Assembly (NCBI GenBank): GCA_023248215.1
Contig: JAHFEW010000044.1
Coordinates: forward strand, 1-36,174
From: Nitrospira sp.
GTDB lineage: Bacteria; Nitrospirota; Nitrospiria; Nitrospirales; Nitrospiraceae
Reading direction: 5' to 3'
Length of the DNA: 36,174 nucleotides
The notes below the pieces were generated by a model that was not told where the DNA came from, searched no databases, and saw only the letters and a list, made by a program, of their open reading frames with translations. Made by a program: the position numbers and the translations under genes. Of this stretch, positions 1 through 7,837 are shown piece by piece (the stretch's first letter is position 1; the number at the start of each line of letters is the position of its first letter).

Positions 1-77
<77 letters not shown>

Positions 78-158
78 AACAGATAGTAACAGGCGTGTGA
101 AACGAGAGTCAAGGAAGGGCGTGCGCGAATTGCATTCGAGGGAGGAGAATGATAAAGC

Positions 159-1115
159 GTGAGGATGCGTATCGTATTCATGGGAACACCGGACTTCGCC
201 GTGCCATCGTTGGAGGCGTTACTCAAGTCGGACGATCAGGTGGTCGGCGTGGTCACACAGCCCGACCGGCCGAAGGGCCGCGGGCAAGAGGTCATTCCGC
301 CGCCGGTGAAAGTCGTCTGCCAACGCGAGGGGATTCCGGTGCTGCAACCGCTTAAGATGAAAGATCCTGCGTTTCTAGAGGCCTTGCGGCAGTGGAAGCC
401 GGACGTCATTACCGTGACGGCCTTCGGTCGCATTCTGCCGTCGGCGATTCTGACGCTCCCGCCTCGCGGCTGTATCAACGTCCATGGGTCACTCTTGCCG
501 AAGTATCGCGGCGCGGGGCCGGTTCAATGGGCCGTCATCAGGGGTGAGCGAGAAACCGGCATCACGACCATGTTGATGGATGAAGGGATGGATACCGGCG
601 CCATGTTGTTGCAGGAGCGGGTGGTGATTCAGCAGGACGATACCTCCGGCACATTGGCTCCTCGACTGGCCGAAGTGGGCGGACGGTTGTTGGTTGAGAC
701 GCTGCGTCAGCTCAAGGCAGGGACGTTGACGCCTCAACCACAGGATCATGCGCTGGCGACCATGGCGCCGTTGCTCAAGAAAGAAGACGGCCTGATCGAT
801 TGGACCTTGACGGCCACGGAGATTGCGAATCGCGTGCGCGGCCTGTCCCCTTGGCCGGGAGCCTATACCCACGTGAACGGCGAACGATGGATCCTGTGGC
901 TGGTGGCTGTTGGGGAGGAGTCCCGGGGGGCGGCTCCGGGGGCTGTGACGAAGGTGGCCAAAGATAGGATCGAGGTGGCGACCGGCGGCGGGACGATCCA
1001 GATCGTTGAAATCCAGCCGTCCAATAGCCGACGCATGACCATGGCGCAGTATCTGACCGGCCACCGTCTTGTTGAAGGAACCTGTTTGCAAGCCGTTCCG
1101 CCGCCACAGGGCTGA
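159..1115 (+). CDS. fmt: Methionyl-tRNA formyltransferase
   Basis: Transfers the formyl group of 10-formyl-THF to Met-tRNA-fMet in the cytoplasm, enabling translation initiation. At 318 aa it matches the usual family length of about 315. Visible motifs are the N-terminal Rossmann start GTPDFAVPS (residues 9-17), the formyltransferase signature SLLPKYRGAGPVQWA (111-125) with catalytic Asn107 and His109 just before it, and Asp146 in DEGMDTG. The C-terminal OB-like domain is present. The start is uncertain: GTG at 159 sits 11 nt after GGAGGAG, while ATG at 165 gives the more typical MRIVFMGT start but with poorer spacing. It is the first gene of the fmt-rsmB-rpe-pheST group and is divergent from the initiator tRNA. 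Confidence 0.96.
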   Translation: MRMRIVFMGTPDFAVPSLEALLKSDDQVVGVVTQPDRPKGRGQEVIPPPVKVVCQREGIPVLQPLKMKDPAFLEALRQWKPDVITVTAFGRILPSAILTLPPRGCINVHGSLLPKYRGAGPVQWAVIRGERETGITTMLMDEGMDTGAMLLQERVVIQQDDTSGTLAPRLAEVGGRLLVETLRQLKAGTLTPQPQDHALATMAPLLKKEDGLIDWTLTATEIANRVRGLSPWPGAYTHVNGERWILWLVAVGEESRGAAPGAVTKVAKDRIEVATGGGTIQIVEIQPSNSRRMTMAQYLTGHRLVEGTCLQAVPPPQG

Positions 1116-1172
1116 CGGCGAGCCGCGCGCGCTTTCCTTACAACCATCTCGCCGTGACCATATTCCCATCCT

Positions 1173-2615
1173 ATGGCGTCTGACCAGCCAGCACAACAAT
1201 CCGGTGTGGCCGCTTCCTCAGGCCGGCGCGCCGCCGTGAAGGCCTTGCTTGCGATCGACAAAGCGGGCATGGTGACGGACGACCTGTTCGATCAAGTCAC
1301 TGCCCATGACTCGCTGGATCTCCGCGAACGCGCCTTCATGGTTGAGTTAGTGCGCGGCTGCTTGCGTTATCGGGCGACGCTCGACTGGCGACTGGGCCTC
1401 CTGTCGGATCGGCGGATCGCGAAACTTCCCACCCTCGTTCAGACCATCCTGCGCCTCGGCGCGTATCAACTCCTGTATTTAGACAGGGTGCCTGACTCCG
1501 CGGCCGTCAATGAGTCTGTGCAGATGATGAAGCAGCACAGCCGTCGGCTGGGTCGAGACTGGAGCGGATTCGTCAATGCGGTGCTCAGGGCCTTACTCCG
1601 ATCGCCCGAACCTGATTGGCCCGACGCCACAAAAAATCCCGTTGAGACCTTCGCTGTCCATTATTCCTGCCCGAAGTGGCTCGTCGAACGCTGGTGTCGG
1701 CAGTGGGGGACCGAGCGCGCGGAGACCTTGTGCCGTGCCTCGGTGGAACTGCCTCCGCTTACCCTGCGCGTCAATACGCTGCGGACATGCCGCATGGCGC
1801 TGCTGGATGAATTTGCGGCGGCGCAGCTCGAGGCCAGTCCGACGACGATCAGCCCAGTGGGTGTTCAACTGGCCCGCACCGGCTCAATTACAGATCTCCC
1901 TGGATATGCCGAGGGGCGGTTTTACGTGGAAGACGAGGCGGGACAGCTCATCCCGCTGCTGTTGGACGTGCAGCCGGGCCAACGGGTGCTGGATGCCTGT
2001 GCCGCGCCTGGCGGCAAGGCGACACACCTTGCGGCACTCATGGCGAATCGCGGGGAAATCATCGCCGTGGACCGGGTCGCCGTCCGCCTGGAGCGAGTGA
2101 TGGACAATTGTCGCCGCCTCGGGGTGACTCTGGTGACGCCGGTTGTCGGCGATGTACGTATGCTGATCGATCAAGAGCCGCCGTCGAGCGAATCCACTGC
2201 GCGGCGGTCCGCCCAACGGGCAGCTTTCCTTCAACCGTTCGATCGTATTCTCCTCGATGCTCCATGCAGCGGCCTCGGTGTGCTGCGACGTCATCCGGAA
2301 GGGAAGTGGTACAAAGCGCTGGAGTCGATCGCGCAACACCAGCAGGTGCAGAGGGAGTTGCTCGCGGCGGCAAGCCGTCTCTTGCGACCCGGTGGGGTGT
2401 TGGTCTATAGTACCTGCTCGATTGAGCCGGAAGAAACCGAATCGATCATCGACGAGTTTTGTCAGGCGCATCGCGAATTTCAGCGTGAGTCCATCGCGCC
2501 CTGGTTACCCCCAGCCGGTCTGCCGTTCGTGACCCCTCGAGGGGACCTGTCTACGATGACCAATATGAACAGGATGGATGCGTTTTTTGCCGCCCGCGTG
2601 CGGAGGAGTGAATGA
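1173..2615 (+). CDS. rsmB: 16S rRNA (cytosine-C5) methyltransferase RsmB (Sun family)
   Basis: SAM-dependent m5C methyltransferase; in E. coli RsmB modifies C967 of 16S rRNA. The 480-aa protein has an N-terminal NusB-like helical domain (about 17-150) and a C-terminal Rossmann methyltransferase domain. The SAM-binding loop DACAAPGGK (274-282) is present, as are the two m5C-MTase cysteines: LDAPCSGLG (C365) and YSTCSIEPEE (C415, catalytic nucleophile). It is somewhat longer than E. coli RsmB (429 aa), partly because of a Ser/Arg-rich insert near 335-350. No clear Shine-Dalgarno precedes the ATG, so the exact start is open. The stop overlaps the rpe start (ATGA), which indicates translational coupling. 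The fmt-rsmB pairing is widespread in bacteria. Confidence 0.95.
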   Translation: MASDQPAQQSGVAASSGRRAAVKALLAIDKAGMVTDDLFDQVTAHDSLDLRERAFMVELVRGCLRYRATLDWRLGLLSDRRIAKLPTLVQTILRLGAYQLLYLDRVPDSAAVNESVQMMKQHSRRLGRDWSGFVNAVLRALLRSPEPDWPDATKNPVETFAVHYSCPKWLVERWCRQWGTERAETLCRASVELPPLTLRVNTLRTCRMALLDEFAAAQLEASPTTISPVGVQLARTGSITDLPGYAEGRFYVEDEAGQLIPLLLDVQPGQRVLDACAAPGGKATHLAALMANRGEIIAVDRVAVRLERVMDNCRRLGVTLVTPVVGDVRMLIDQEPPSSESTARRSAQRAAFLQPFDRILLDAPCSGLGVLRRHPEGKWYKALESIAQHQQVQRELLAAASRLLRPGGVLVYSTCSIEPEETESIIDEFCQAHREFQRESIAPWLPPAGLPFVTPRGDLSTMTNMNRMDAFFAARVRRSE

Positions 2616-3319
2616 TGGCCGGCCGGACCATTCGTATTGCGCCGTCCATTTTGTCGGCGGACTTTGCCCGTCTCGCAGAGGAAGTGTCACGGGCGGAGCA
2701 GGCAGGCGCCGACTGGCTGCATATCGACGTGATGGATGGGCACTTTGTGCCCAATTTGACCGTCGGCCCTCTGATTGTTGAAGCCGTACGAAAAGTCACC
2801 ACGTTGCCTCTCGATGTCCATCTCATGATCACCAATCCAGATGCATTCATCGGGGAGTTTGCTGAGGCGGGCGCCGATTATTTGACGGTGCATGTAGAGA
2901 CCTGTCCGCATTTGCATCGGACAGTCCAGTTGATTAAGGAGCGGGGCGTCAAGGCAGGCGTGACGCTAAACCCTGCGACGCCGGCCGTTATCTTGTCGGA
3001 GATCGTTCGTGACGCCGATCTTATTTTAGTCATGTCCGTGAATCCCGGGTTCGGTGGTCAGAAATTTATCCCGTCGTCGTTAGTGAAAATCGCCGAAGTT
3101 CGCGCCTTGATCGACCGCACGAAAAGCCGGGCGCTTCTCGAGGTGGACGGGGGAGTGAAGCCGGACAATGCGGAGGACATCCTTGCCGCGGGCGCAGAGG
3201 TTCTTGTCGCAGGATCAGCCGTGTTCTCCACTCATGACTATGCCGCGGCCATTACGGCGTTGAGAGCCGGCCGTCCATCTGTCGCCCGCACCACCGGCAT
3301 TGCAGCTGCTCAGCGATAG
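2612..3319 (+). CDS. rpe: Ribulose-phosphate 3-epimerase
   Basis: Interconverts D-ribulose 5-phosphate and D-xylulose 5-phosphate in the pentose phosphate/Calvin pathways. It is a TIM barrel of 235 aa, a normal length. Family motifs are APSILSADF near the N-terminus, HIDVMDGHFVPN (metal-binding and catalytic Asp), LDVHLMI, VNPGFGGQKFI (phosphate loop) and LEVDGGVKPDN (second catalytic Asp), then VAGSAVF. Two adjacent ATG codons (2612, 2615) are possible; the first overlaps the rsmB stop and is preceded by GGAGG. It continues the fmt-rsmB group and lies 27 nt before pheS. Confidence 0.97.
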   Translation: MMAGRTIRIAPSILSADFARLAEEVSRAEQAGADWLHIDVMDGHFVPNLTVGPLIVEAVRKVTTLPLDVHLMITNPDAFIGEFAEAGADYLTVHVETCPHLHRTVQLIKERGVKAGVTLNPATPAVILSEIVRDADLILVMSVNPGFGGQKFIPSSLVKIAEVRALIDRTKSRALLEVDGGVKPDNAEDILAAGAEVLVAGSAVFSTHDYAAAITALRAGRPSVARTTGIAAAQR

Positions 3320-3346
3320 AAGAGGCGCCTGACCGCACCGTGGTTC

Positions 3347-4891
3347 ATGGATAACCTTCATCCCCTCGAAAGCAAAGTGCTGCTGGCGTTGAGTCGGCAG
3401 TCTGACTCGCCCCCCACGCTTGATCAACTTGCCGAGTCGACCGGGTTGGAGCCGTCACAGTTGAGCATGGCCGTCGAATGGCTGCTGGCCAAGTCCCTGA
3501 TCGCGGTCCATGCTGAAACGGTTGCGCACCTCGCATCGTTGACCCCGATCGGCGAATTGTATTTCGAGAAGTACTCCCCCATTGAACGTGTGTTGTCGGC
3601 AGCCCGAGAGGCCAGCCAGACCGGAAAACGTCTCACGATTCAGGATCTCCAGGCCAAAGAGGAGCTCGAACCGTCAGATGTGAGCAAGGCGGTGGGGAGT
3701 CTGAAGAAAGAGGGCGCGGTCCTAATCGTCCAGGGCGGGTGCATTGAAAGCACCGGCCGCAATAGTCCCACGGCCGAGTCTATGCGGGCCTTACTTCAGG
3801 AATTGCGGAATGGGCAGCGGGAGCTGCAAACGGTGGCAGAGCCTCTTCGAAACGTGCTCCAGCAGCATGCGGTGAAGCGCGGTAATGCGCGAGAACCGTT
3901 CAGGATCGATGAGCGAGTGACCCGCTCGTTCTTGCTGACCCCTGACGGGCAGGGTGTGGCTCAGTGCCTGTCGCGCGATGGCGTGGCGGAAGAGGTCTCG
4001 CAATTGACGCCCGAGCTTCTGAAAGAAGGCGCCTGGCGAAACAAGCGATTCCGAAAGTATACGATCAGTTTGCGGGCACCGAGGATTGCGGCGGGGAAAC
4101 GGCATCCCTATCGCGAATTTCTCGACCTCGTCAAGCTCAAGCTGGTCAGTATGGGGTTTCAGGAGATGCGAGGAACACTCGTCGAAACAGAGTTCTGGAA
4201 TATGGACGCGCTGTTCATGCCGCAATTTCATCCTGCTCGTGACATTCATGATGTGTATTTTGTCAGCGAGCCGACACATGCCCCCACCATTGCCGAGCCC
4301 TATTTGACGCGGGTCACGCAGGTTCATGAGAAGGGGACCGGGGCCGGATCGACCGGTTGGGGCTATACGTTCGACGCCGAACGTGCGAAACGTCTAGTCC
4401 TGCGCAGTCAAGGGACGGCGGTGTCGGCGCGTACGTTGGCCGGCGGTGCCTCCGTTCCGGGAAAGTATTTCTCGATCGCCCGTTGTTTTCGGTACGACCA
4501 GGTGGACGCTACGCATGCCACCGACTTTTTTCAGGTGGAAGGGATTGTGCTGGGAGCGGATATCAATTTCCGGACATTGCTCGGATTGCTGAACCTGTTT
4601 GCCCGAGAAGTGGCACAGGCCAAAGAGGTCAAATTTCTTCCCGCCTACTTCCCCTTTACCGAGCCCTCTGTCGAAATGCACGTGCGTCATCCTAAGCTCG
4701 GTTGGATGGAACTGGGCGGGGCCGGATTGTTTCGGCCGGAAGTGACGACCCCGCTGGGGGTGGCTGTGCCGGTCATTGCCTGGGGACTGGGACTCGATCG
4801 CATGGCGATGGTGGCTCTGGGTATTCACGATATACGCGATTTGTTCTCCGCGGATCTCGACTTTATTCGCACTATGCGGGGCAGTTTTTAG
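3347..4891 (+). CDS. pheS: Phenylalanyl-tRNA synthetase alpha subunit, archaeal/eukaryotic type
   Basis: Catalytic alpha subunit of the alpha2beta2 PheRS, which charges tRNA-Phe. The 514-aa protein is much longer than the usual bacterial PheS (about 330-350 aa). Its first ~150 residues look like successive winged-helix DNA-binding-like modules, as in archaeal and cytosolic eukaryotic PheS, instead of the bacterial coiled coil. The class II core is intact: a motif 1 region MGFQEM...FWNMDALFMPQFHPARD (269-299), motif 2 around RCFRYDQVDATHATDFF (379-395) and motif 3 GLGLDRMAM (480-488). The wording HPARDIHDVYF and ATDFFQVEG matches archaeal more than bacterial enzymes. It is followed 12 nt later by an archaeal-type pheT. 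Function is secure; the acquisition history is inference. Confidence 0.94.
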   Translation: MDNLHPLESKVLLALSRQSDSPPTLDQLAESTGLEPSQLSMAVEWLLAKSLIAVHAETVAHLASLTPIGELYFEKYSPIERVLSAAREASQTGKRLTIQDLQAKEELEPSDVSKAVGSLKKEGAVLIVQGGCIESTGRNSPTAESMRALLQELRNGQRELQTVAEPLRNVLQQHAVKRGNAREPFRIDERVTRSFLLTPDGQGVAQCLSRDGVAEEVSQLTPELLKEGAWRNKRFRKYTISLRAPRIAAGKRHPYREFLDLVKLKLVSMGFQEMRGTLVETEFWNMDALFMPQFHPARDIHDVYFVSEPTHAPTIAEPYLTRVTQVHEKGTGAGSTGWGYTFDAERAKRLVLRSQGTAVSARTLAGGASVPGKYFSIARCFRYDQVDATHATDFFQVEGIVLGADINFRTLLGLLNLFAREVAQAKEVKFLPAYFPFTEPSVEMHVRHPKLGWMELGGAGLFRPEVTTPLGVAVPVIAWGLGLDRMAMVALGIHDIRDLFSADLDFIRTMRGSF

Positions 4892-4903
4892 GACGATCAC
4901 ACG

Positions 4904-6622
4904 ATGCCCACTATTTCCCTGCAACGAGATGACCTCGAAGCTCTGATCGCCGGACCAGACGAGAAGCCGGATCGAATTCCGCTCGATCAGCTTGAAGACT
5001 GGTTGATGCTGGTGAAGGGGGAGCTGAAGGGCCACAACCCAGAGACGGGCGAGTTGCGCATCGAGTTGCAGGACAGTAACCGTCCGGATCTGTGGTGCTG
5101 CGAAGGGATTGCCCGACAGATTCGAATCAAACAACGCGGGGCGGCGATTCCCTATCCCTTCTTCAAAAAACAGAAGCACGTGTTCGGCAAGCTGGTGGTG
5201 GCGCCGGGGATGGACAAGATTCGTCCCTACGTGGCGGCCTGTGCGGCGGTGGGGTATCACGTGACGGCGGCGGGTCTGACGCAGCTTATCCAAACGCAGG
5301 AAAAGCTGGCCGATATTTTTGGACGCAAGCGGCGGTCGGTATCAATCGGATTGTATCGTTTGGCACCCATCGTGTTTCCCGTGTCGTACGATCTGGTCAA
5401 GCCGGATGACGTGCGGTTTGCCCCTCTCGGGATGGAGACGGTGATGACGTTGAGGGAGATTCTCATGGTCCATCCCAAAGGTGTCGAATATGGTGCCATT
5501 GTTGGGGGCCATGACCGCCTTCCCGTGCTCCGAGACGCGAAGGGACAGGTGTTGTCGTTTCCTCCGATCATCAACAGCCGGGAAATCGGGGAAGTACGGG
5601 TCGGAGACCATGAATTGTTCGTCGAAGTGACGGGGACCGATCTCCCGATGGTCGCGCTGACGCTGAATATTTTTGCCGCCAATCTCGCCGATCGCGGCGC
5701 CGTGATTACGCCGGTAGAAATCCAGTCGTCGGTGAAAACGACCTTTGGGCGGCGTTGGAGCACGCCGATCGATTTCGGGAAACCTCGGACGATTCCCCTC
5801 GCGGCCATCGAATCGGCGTTGGGCGAAGCCTTGGGTGGAAATGAAGTGACTGCGGCGCTTAAGTCTTATGGCTACGAGGTCAAGTCAGCCGGACGGAAGC
5901 TGGTGGTGCAGCTCCCGCCTTACCGGAACGATCTCCTGCAAACCGTCGATGTGGTGGAGGATGTGGCGATCAGTCAGGGATATGCACGTTTCGCCCCGGT
6001 CATGCCTTCTCAGTTTACGGTGGGTGGCCTGTCCCGCTTGGAACAGATGGCCGACCGGGTTCGCCATCTCATGGTTGGCATGGAGTTCCAAGAAATCATT
6101 TCCAACATCATGGGCTCTCACCAGGACTTCTGCACGAGGATGCGACTGGATGGCACCGAGTGGGCGAAAGTCGTGGAAGTGAATAACGTGATGTCCCTCA
6201 GCTACTCCTGCCTTCGCCAGTGGATCACGCCGTCCTTGCTGCAGGTAGAAACGAATTCAAGCCGGGCGTTTTATCCGCACCGAATGTTTGAGGTCGGGGA
6301 AGTGGCCGTTCCTGATGGGGCTGTGGATGTCGGGTCTCGAACGGTGACGATGCTGGGAGGGGTGATTGCCCATGCAGGGGCTAATTTCTCAGAAATTCAT
6401 TCCTGCCTGGATCTGCTGTTGTATTACCTGGATCGTACCTTCACGCTGGAGCCGCTGGCCCACCCGTCGTTTCTTGATGGTCGGGTCGGGAAAATTGTTT
6501 CTCACGGTCGCGCGATTGGGTTGTTGGGAGAATTGCATCCCGAGGTGCTGGAGCACTGGCAAATTGGGGTGCCGGCTGTTGCGCTGGAGCTGGAGATCGA
6601 CCGGCTGCTGGATGAAGCGTGA
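4904..6622 (+). CDS. pheT: Phenylalanyl-tRNA synthetase beta subunit, archaeal type
   Basis: Partner of PheS; provides the editing and structural domains of PheRS. At 572 aa it is far shorter than bacterial PheT (about 800 aa). It starts directly with the core: SNRPDLWCCEGIAR (58-71), a B3/B4 editing domain (about 110-270), a B5 domain (about 292-367, PPYRNDLLQTVDVVEDVA) and a C-terminal catalytic-like fold. It lacks the N-terminal EMAP-type tRNA-binding domain and the C-terminal anticodon-binding (FDX-ACB) domain of bacterial PheT. This is the archaeal/eukaryotic architecture and agrees with the pheS type. The stop codon lies inside a 16-bp hairpin (6618-6658). The gene runs tail-to-tail into rplT. 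Confidence 0.94.
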   Translation: MPTISLQRDDLEALIAGPDEKPDRIPLDQLEDWLMLVKGELKGHNPETGELRIELQDSNRPDLWCCEGIARQIRIKQRGAAIPYPFFKKQKHVFGKLVVAPGMDKIRPYVAACAAVGYHVTAAGLTQLIQTQEKLADIFGRKRRSVSIGLYRLAPIVFPVSYDLVKPDDVRFAPLGMETVMTLREILMVHPKGVEYGAIVGGHDRLPVLRDAKGQVLSFPPIINSREIGEVRVGDHELFVEVTGTDLPMVALTLNIFAANLADRGAVITPVEIQSSVKTTFGRRWSTPIDFGKPRTIPLAAIESALGEALGGNEVTAALKSYGYEVKSAGRKLVVQLPPYRNDLLQTVDVVEDVAISQGYARFAPVMPSQFTVGGLSRLEQMADRVRHLMVGMEFQEIISNIMGSHQDFCTRMRLDGTEWAKVVEVNNVMSLSYSCLRQWITPSLLQVETNSSRAFYPHRMFEVGEVAVPDGAVDVGSRTVTMLGGVIAHAGANFSEIHSCLDLLLYYLDRTFTLEPLAHPSFLDGRVGKIVSHGRAIGLLGELHPEVLEHWQIGVPAVALELEIDRLLDEA

Positions 6623-6658
6623 CGGGAAAATCCGTTCGATCAGGATTTTCCCGTCACG
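6618..6658. terminator. Perfect 16-bp hairpin between convergent pheT and rplT
   Basis: Arms 6618-6633 and 6643-6658 are perfect inverted repeats with a 9-nt loop. The left arm includes the pheT stop codon and the right arm ends 24 nt before the rplT stop. There is no clear downstream T tract, although each arm carries an A4/T4 run. Its position between convergent genes suggests a bidirectional terminator or 3'-end stabiliser for both transcripts. Confidence 0.7.
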
Positions 6659-6681
6659 GACTGCCTGCGTCCTCGCGAACG

Positions 6682-7050
6682 TTAGCTGGCCGCGGTCGCG
6701 AGCTGCTGTTTGGCAACCCCGACGAGTTTCTCGAATCCCGCCATATCCCTGATCGCCATATCCGACAGAACTTTTCGATCCAATAGAATATTGGCCTTTC
6801 GAAGGGCATTCATGAAGCGGCTATACGCGATTCCATGCAACCGGGTCGCGGCGCTGATGCGTGCGATCCAGAGTTGGCGAAAGTCGCGCTTGCGATTCTT
6901 TCGTCCGACATAGGCATACGCCTGCCCCTTGTCGACCGATTCGGTCGCTGTACGAAACAGCCGGCTCTTTGCCCCATACTGGCCTTTCGCCAGTTTCAGG
7001 CGCTTCTTCCGCCGCTGTCGTGTTTTCGGACCACCTTTTGTACGAGGCAT
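6682..7050 (-). CDS. rplT: 50S ribosomal protein L20
   Basis: Early-assembly 23S rRNA-binding protein of the large subunit. The 122-aa length and the sequence are typical: a very basic N-terminal extension (PRTKGG.KTRQRRKKRLKLA) followed by the helical globular domain with RDFRQLWIARI and YSRFMNALRKANI. A good Shine-Dalgarno (AAGGAG) precedes the ATG. It is the last gene of thrS-infC-rpmI-rplT, 43 nt after rpmI. In E. coli L20 represses its own operon by binding the mRNA; whether this applies here cannot be seen. Unlike the common bacterial order it is not followed by co-directional pheST. Confidence 0.98.
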   Translation of the reverse strand: MPRTKGGPKTRQRRKKRLKLAKGQYGAKSRLFRTATESVDKGQAYAYVGRKNRKRDFRQLWIARISAATRLHGIAYSRFMNALRKANILLDRKVLSDMAIRDMAGFEKLVGVAKQQLATAAS

Positions 7051-7093
7051 GGGTCACTACTCCTTTCAAATCCTGTTCACGGCACAATCATCG

Positions 7094-7291
7094 TCATTGA
7101 GGAAGTAAACGGTTCAGCGCAAGGGTCGACGTTGCTGAAACCTCAGTCGTCCCTTTCAGGCGCCGCTTGCGGTCTCGCGCCTTACCGGTCAGCAAATGCC
7201 GCCGTCCGGCCTTTCGCCGAACCAATTTTCCTGTCCCCGTGCGTCGAAACCGCTTTTTAGCGCCGCTGTGGGTTTTCATTTTCACTTTCAT
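7094..7291 (-). CDS. rpmI: 50S ribosomal protein L35
   Basis: Small, very basic large-subunit protein. I place the start at ATG 7291, giving 65 aa beginning [15 protein letters not shown], the normal length and start for the family. AAGGAAGGA lies upstream at suitable spacing. The open frame extends ten residues further upstream but these do not fit the family. A second ATG at 7279 would give 61 aa starting MKTHSG and is also possible. The L35 pattern [17 protein letters not shown]...RRHLLTGK is plain. It lies between infC and rplT, as in most bacteria. Confidence 0.96.
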   Translation of the reverse strand: MKVKMKTHSGAKKRFRRTGTGKLVRRKAGRRHLLTGKARDRKRRLKGTTEVSATSTLALNRLLPQ

Positions 7292-7327
7292 GGTCGTCTC
7301 ATTCCTTCCTTGTGTGCGCACTGCGCA

Positions 7328-7834
7328 CTATTTGGGAGCCAAAATCATGATCAGGCTCCGCCCTTCCATCCTCGGCGCAAACTCCACGGTTCCCGATTCC
7401 GTGCATTGCTGAATCACGCTGGTCATGATCGTTCGACCCATTTCCTGATTCGCCATCTCACGACCGCGATAGGTCAACGTCACTTTGGTCTTGTTGCCGT
7501 CGGCTAAAAATTCTTTGATCTGCCGGATCTTGATCTCGAGATCGTGCTTGTCGGTACGTGGGCGAAGCTTGATCTCTTTAACCTGCGTAGACTTCTGGTG
7601 ACGCCGGCTTTGGTGATCTTTCTTGCTCAGCTCGAATTTATATTTCCCATAGTCCATGATGCGGCAAACCGGCGGCTGGGAAGTCGGGGCGACTTCAACA
7701 AGGTCGTAGCCCCCTTCCTGTGCCTTACTGAAGGCCTCTGCGGTCGGCAGTATTCCTAGTTGCTCGCCTTCCGGACCGATGACTCGAACCTCCCGAATCC
7801 TGATTTCCCGGTTTACACGTAATTTAGGGACGAT
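7328..7834 (-). CDS. infC: Translation initiation factor IF-3, with rare ATC start codon
   Basis: Binds the 30S subunit, prevents 50S joining and checks the initiator tRNA and start codon. The first in-frame ATG (7657, ...MDYGKYKFEL) would drop the whole N-terminal domain. Reading upstream in the same frame restores it: VPKLRVNREIRIREVR, then GPEGEQLGILPT and GGYDLVEVAPTSQPPVCRI. No ATG, GTG or TTG start lies between the in-frame thrS stop (7838-7840) and this region that would keep the N-domain. The codon at 7834-7832 is ATC, 6 nt after GAGG. The product is 168 aa, normal for IF-3. AUU/AUC/AUA starts are known for infC in other bacteria and underlie IF-3 autoregulation; this ATC is inferred from the sequence. 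Confidence 0.93.
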   Translation of the reverse strand: MVPKLRVNREIRIREVRVIGPEGEQLGILPTAEAFSKAQEGGYDLVEVAPTSQPPVCRIMDYGKYKFELSKKDHQSRRHQKSTQVKEIKLRPRTDKHDLEIKIRQIKEFLADGNKTKVTLTYRGREMANQEMGRTIMTSVIQQCTESGTVEFAPRMEGRSLIMILAPK

Positions 7835-7837
7835 AGG

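Noticed and set aside
4394..5293. 299-residue minus-strand open frame across the pheS/pheT junction
   Set aside because: Antisense to strongly conserved synthetase sequence, with no motifs or start signals.
7328..7657. A 109-residue truncated IF-3 starting at the first ATG, or a broken infC
   Set aside because: The missing N-terminal domain is encoded in frame immediately upstream, starting from ATC 7834, so the gene is intact.
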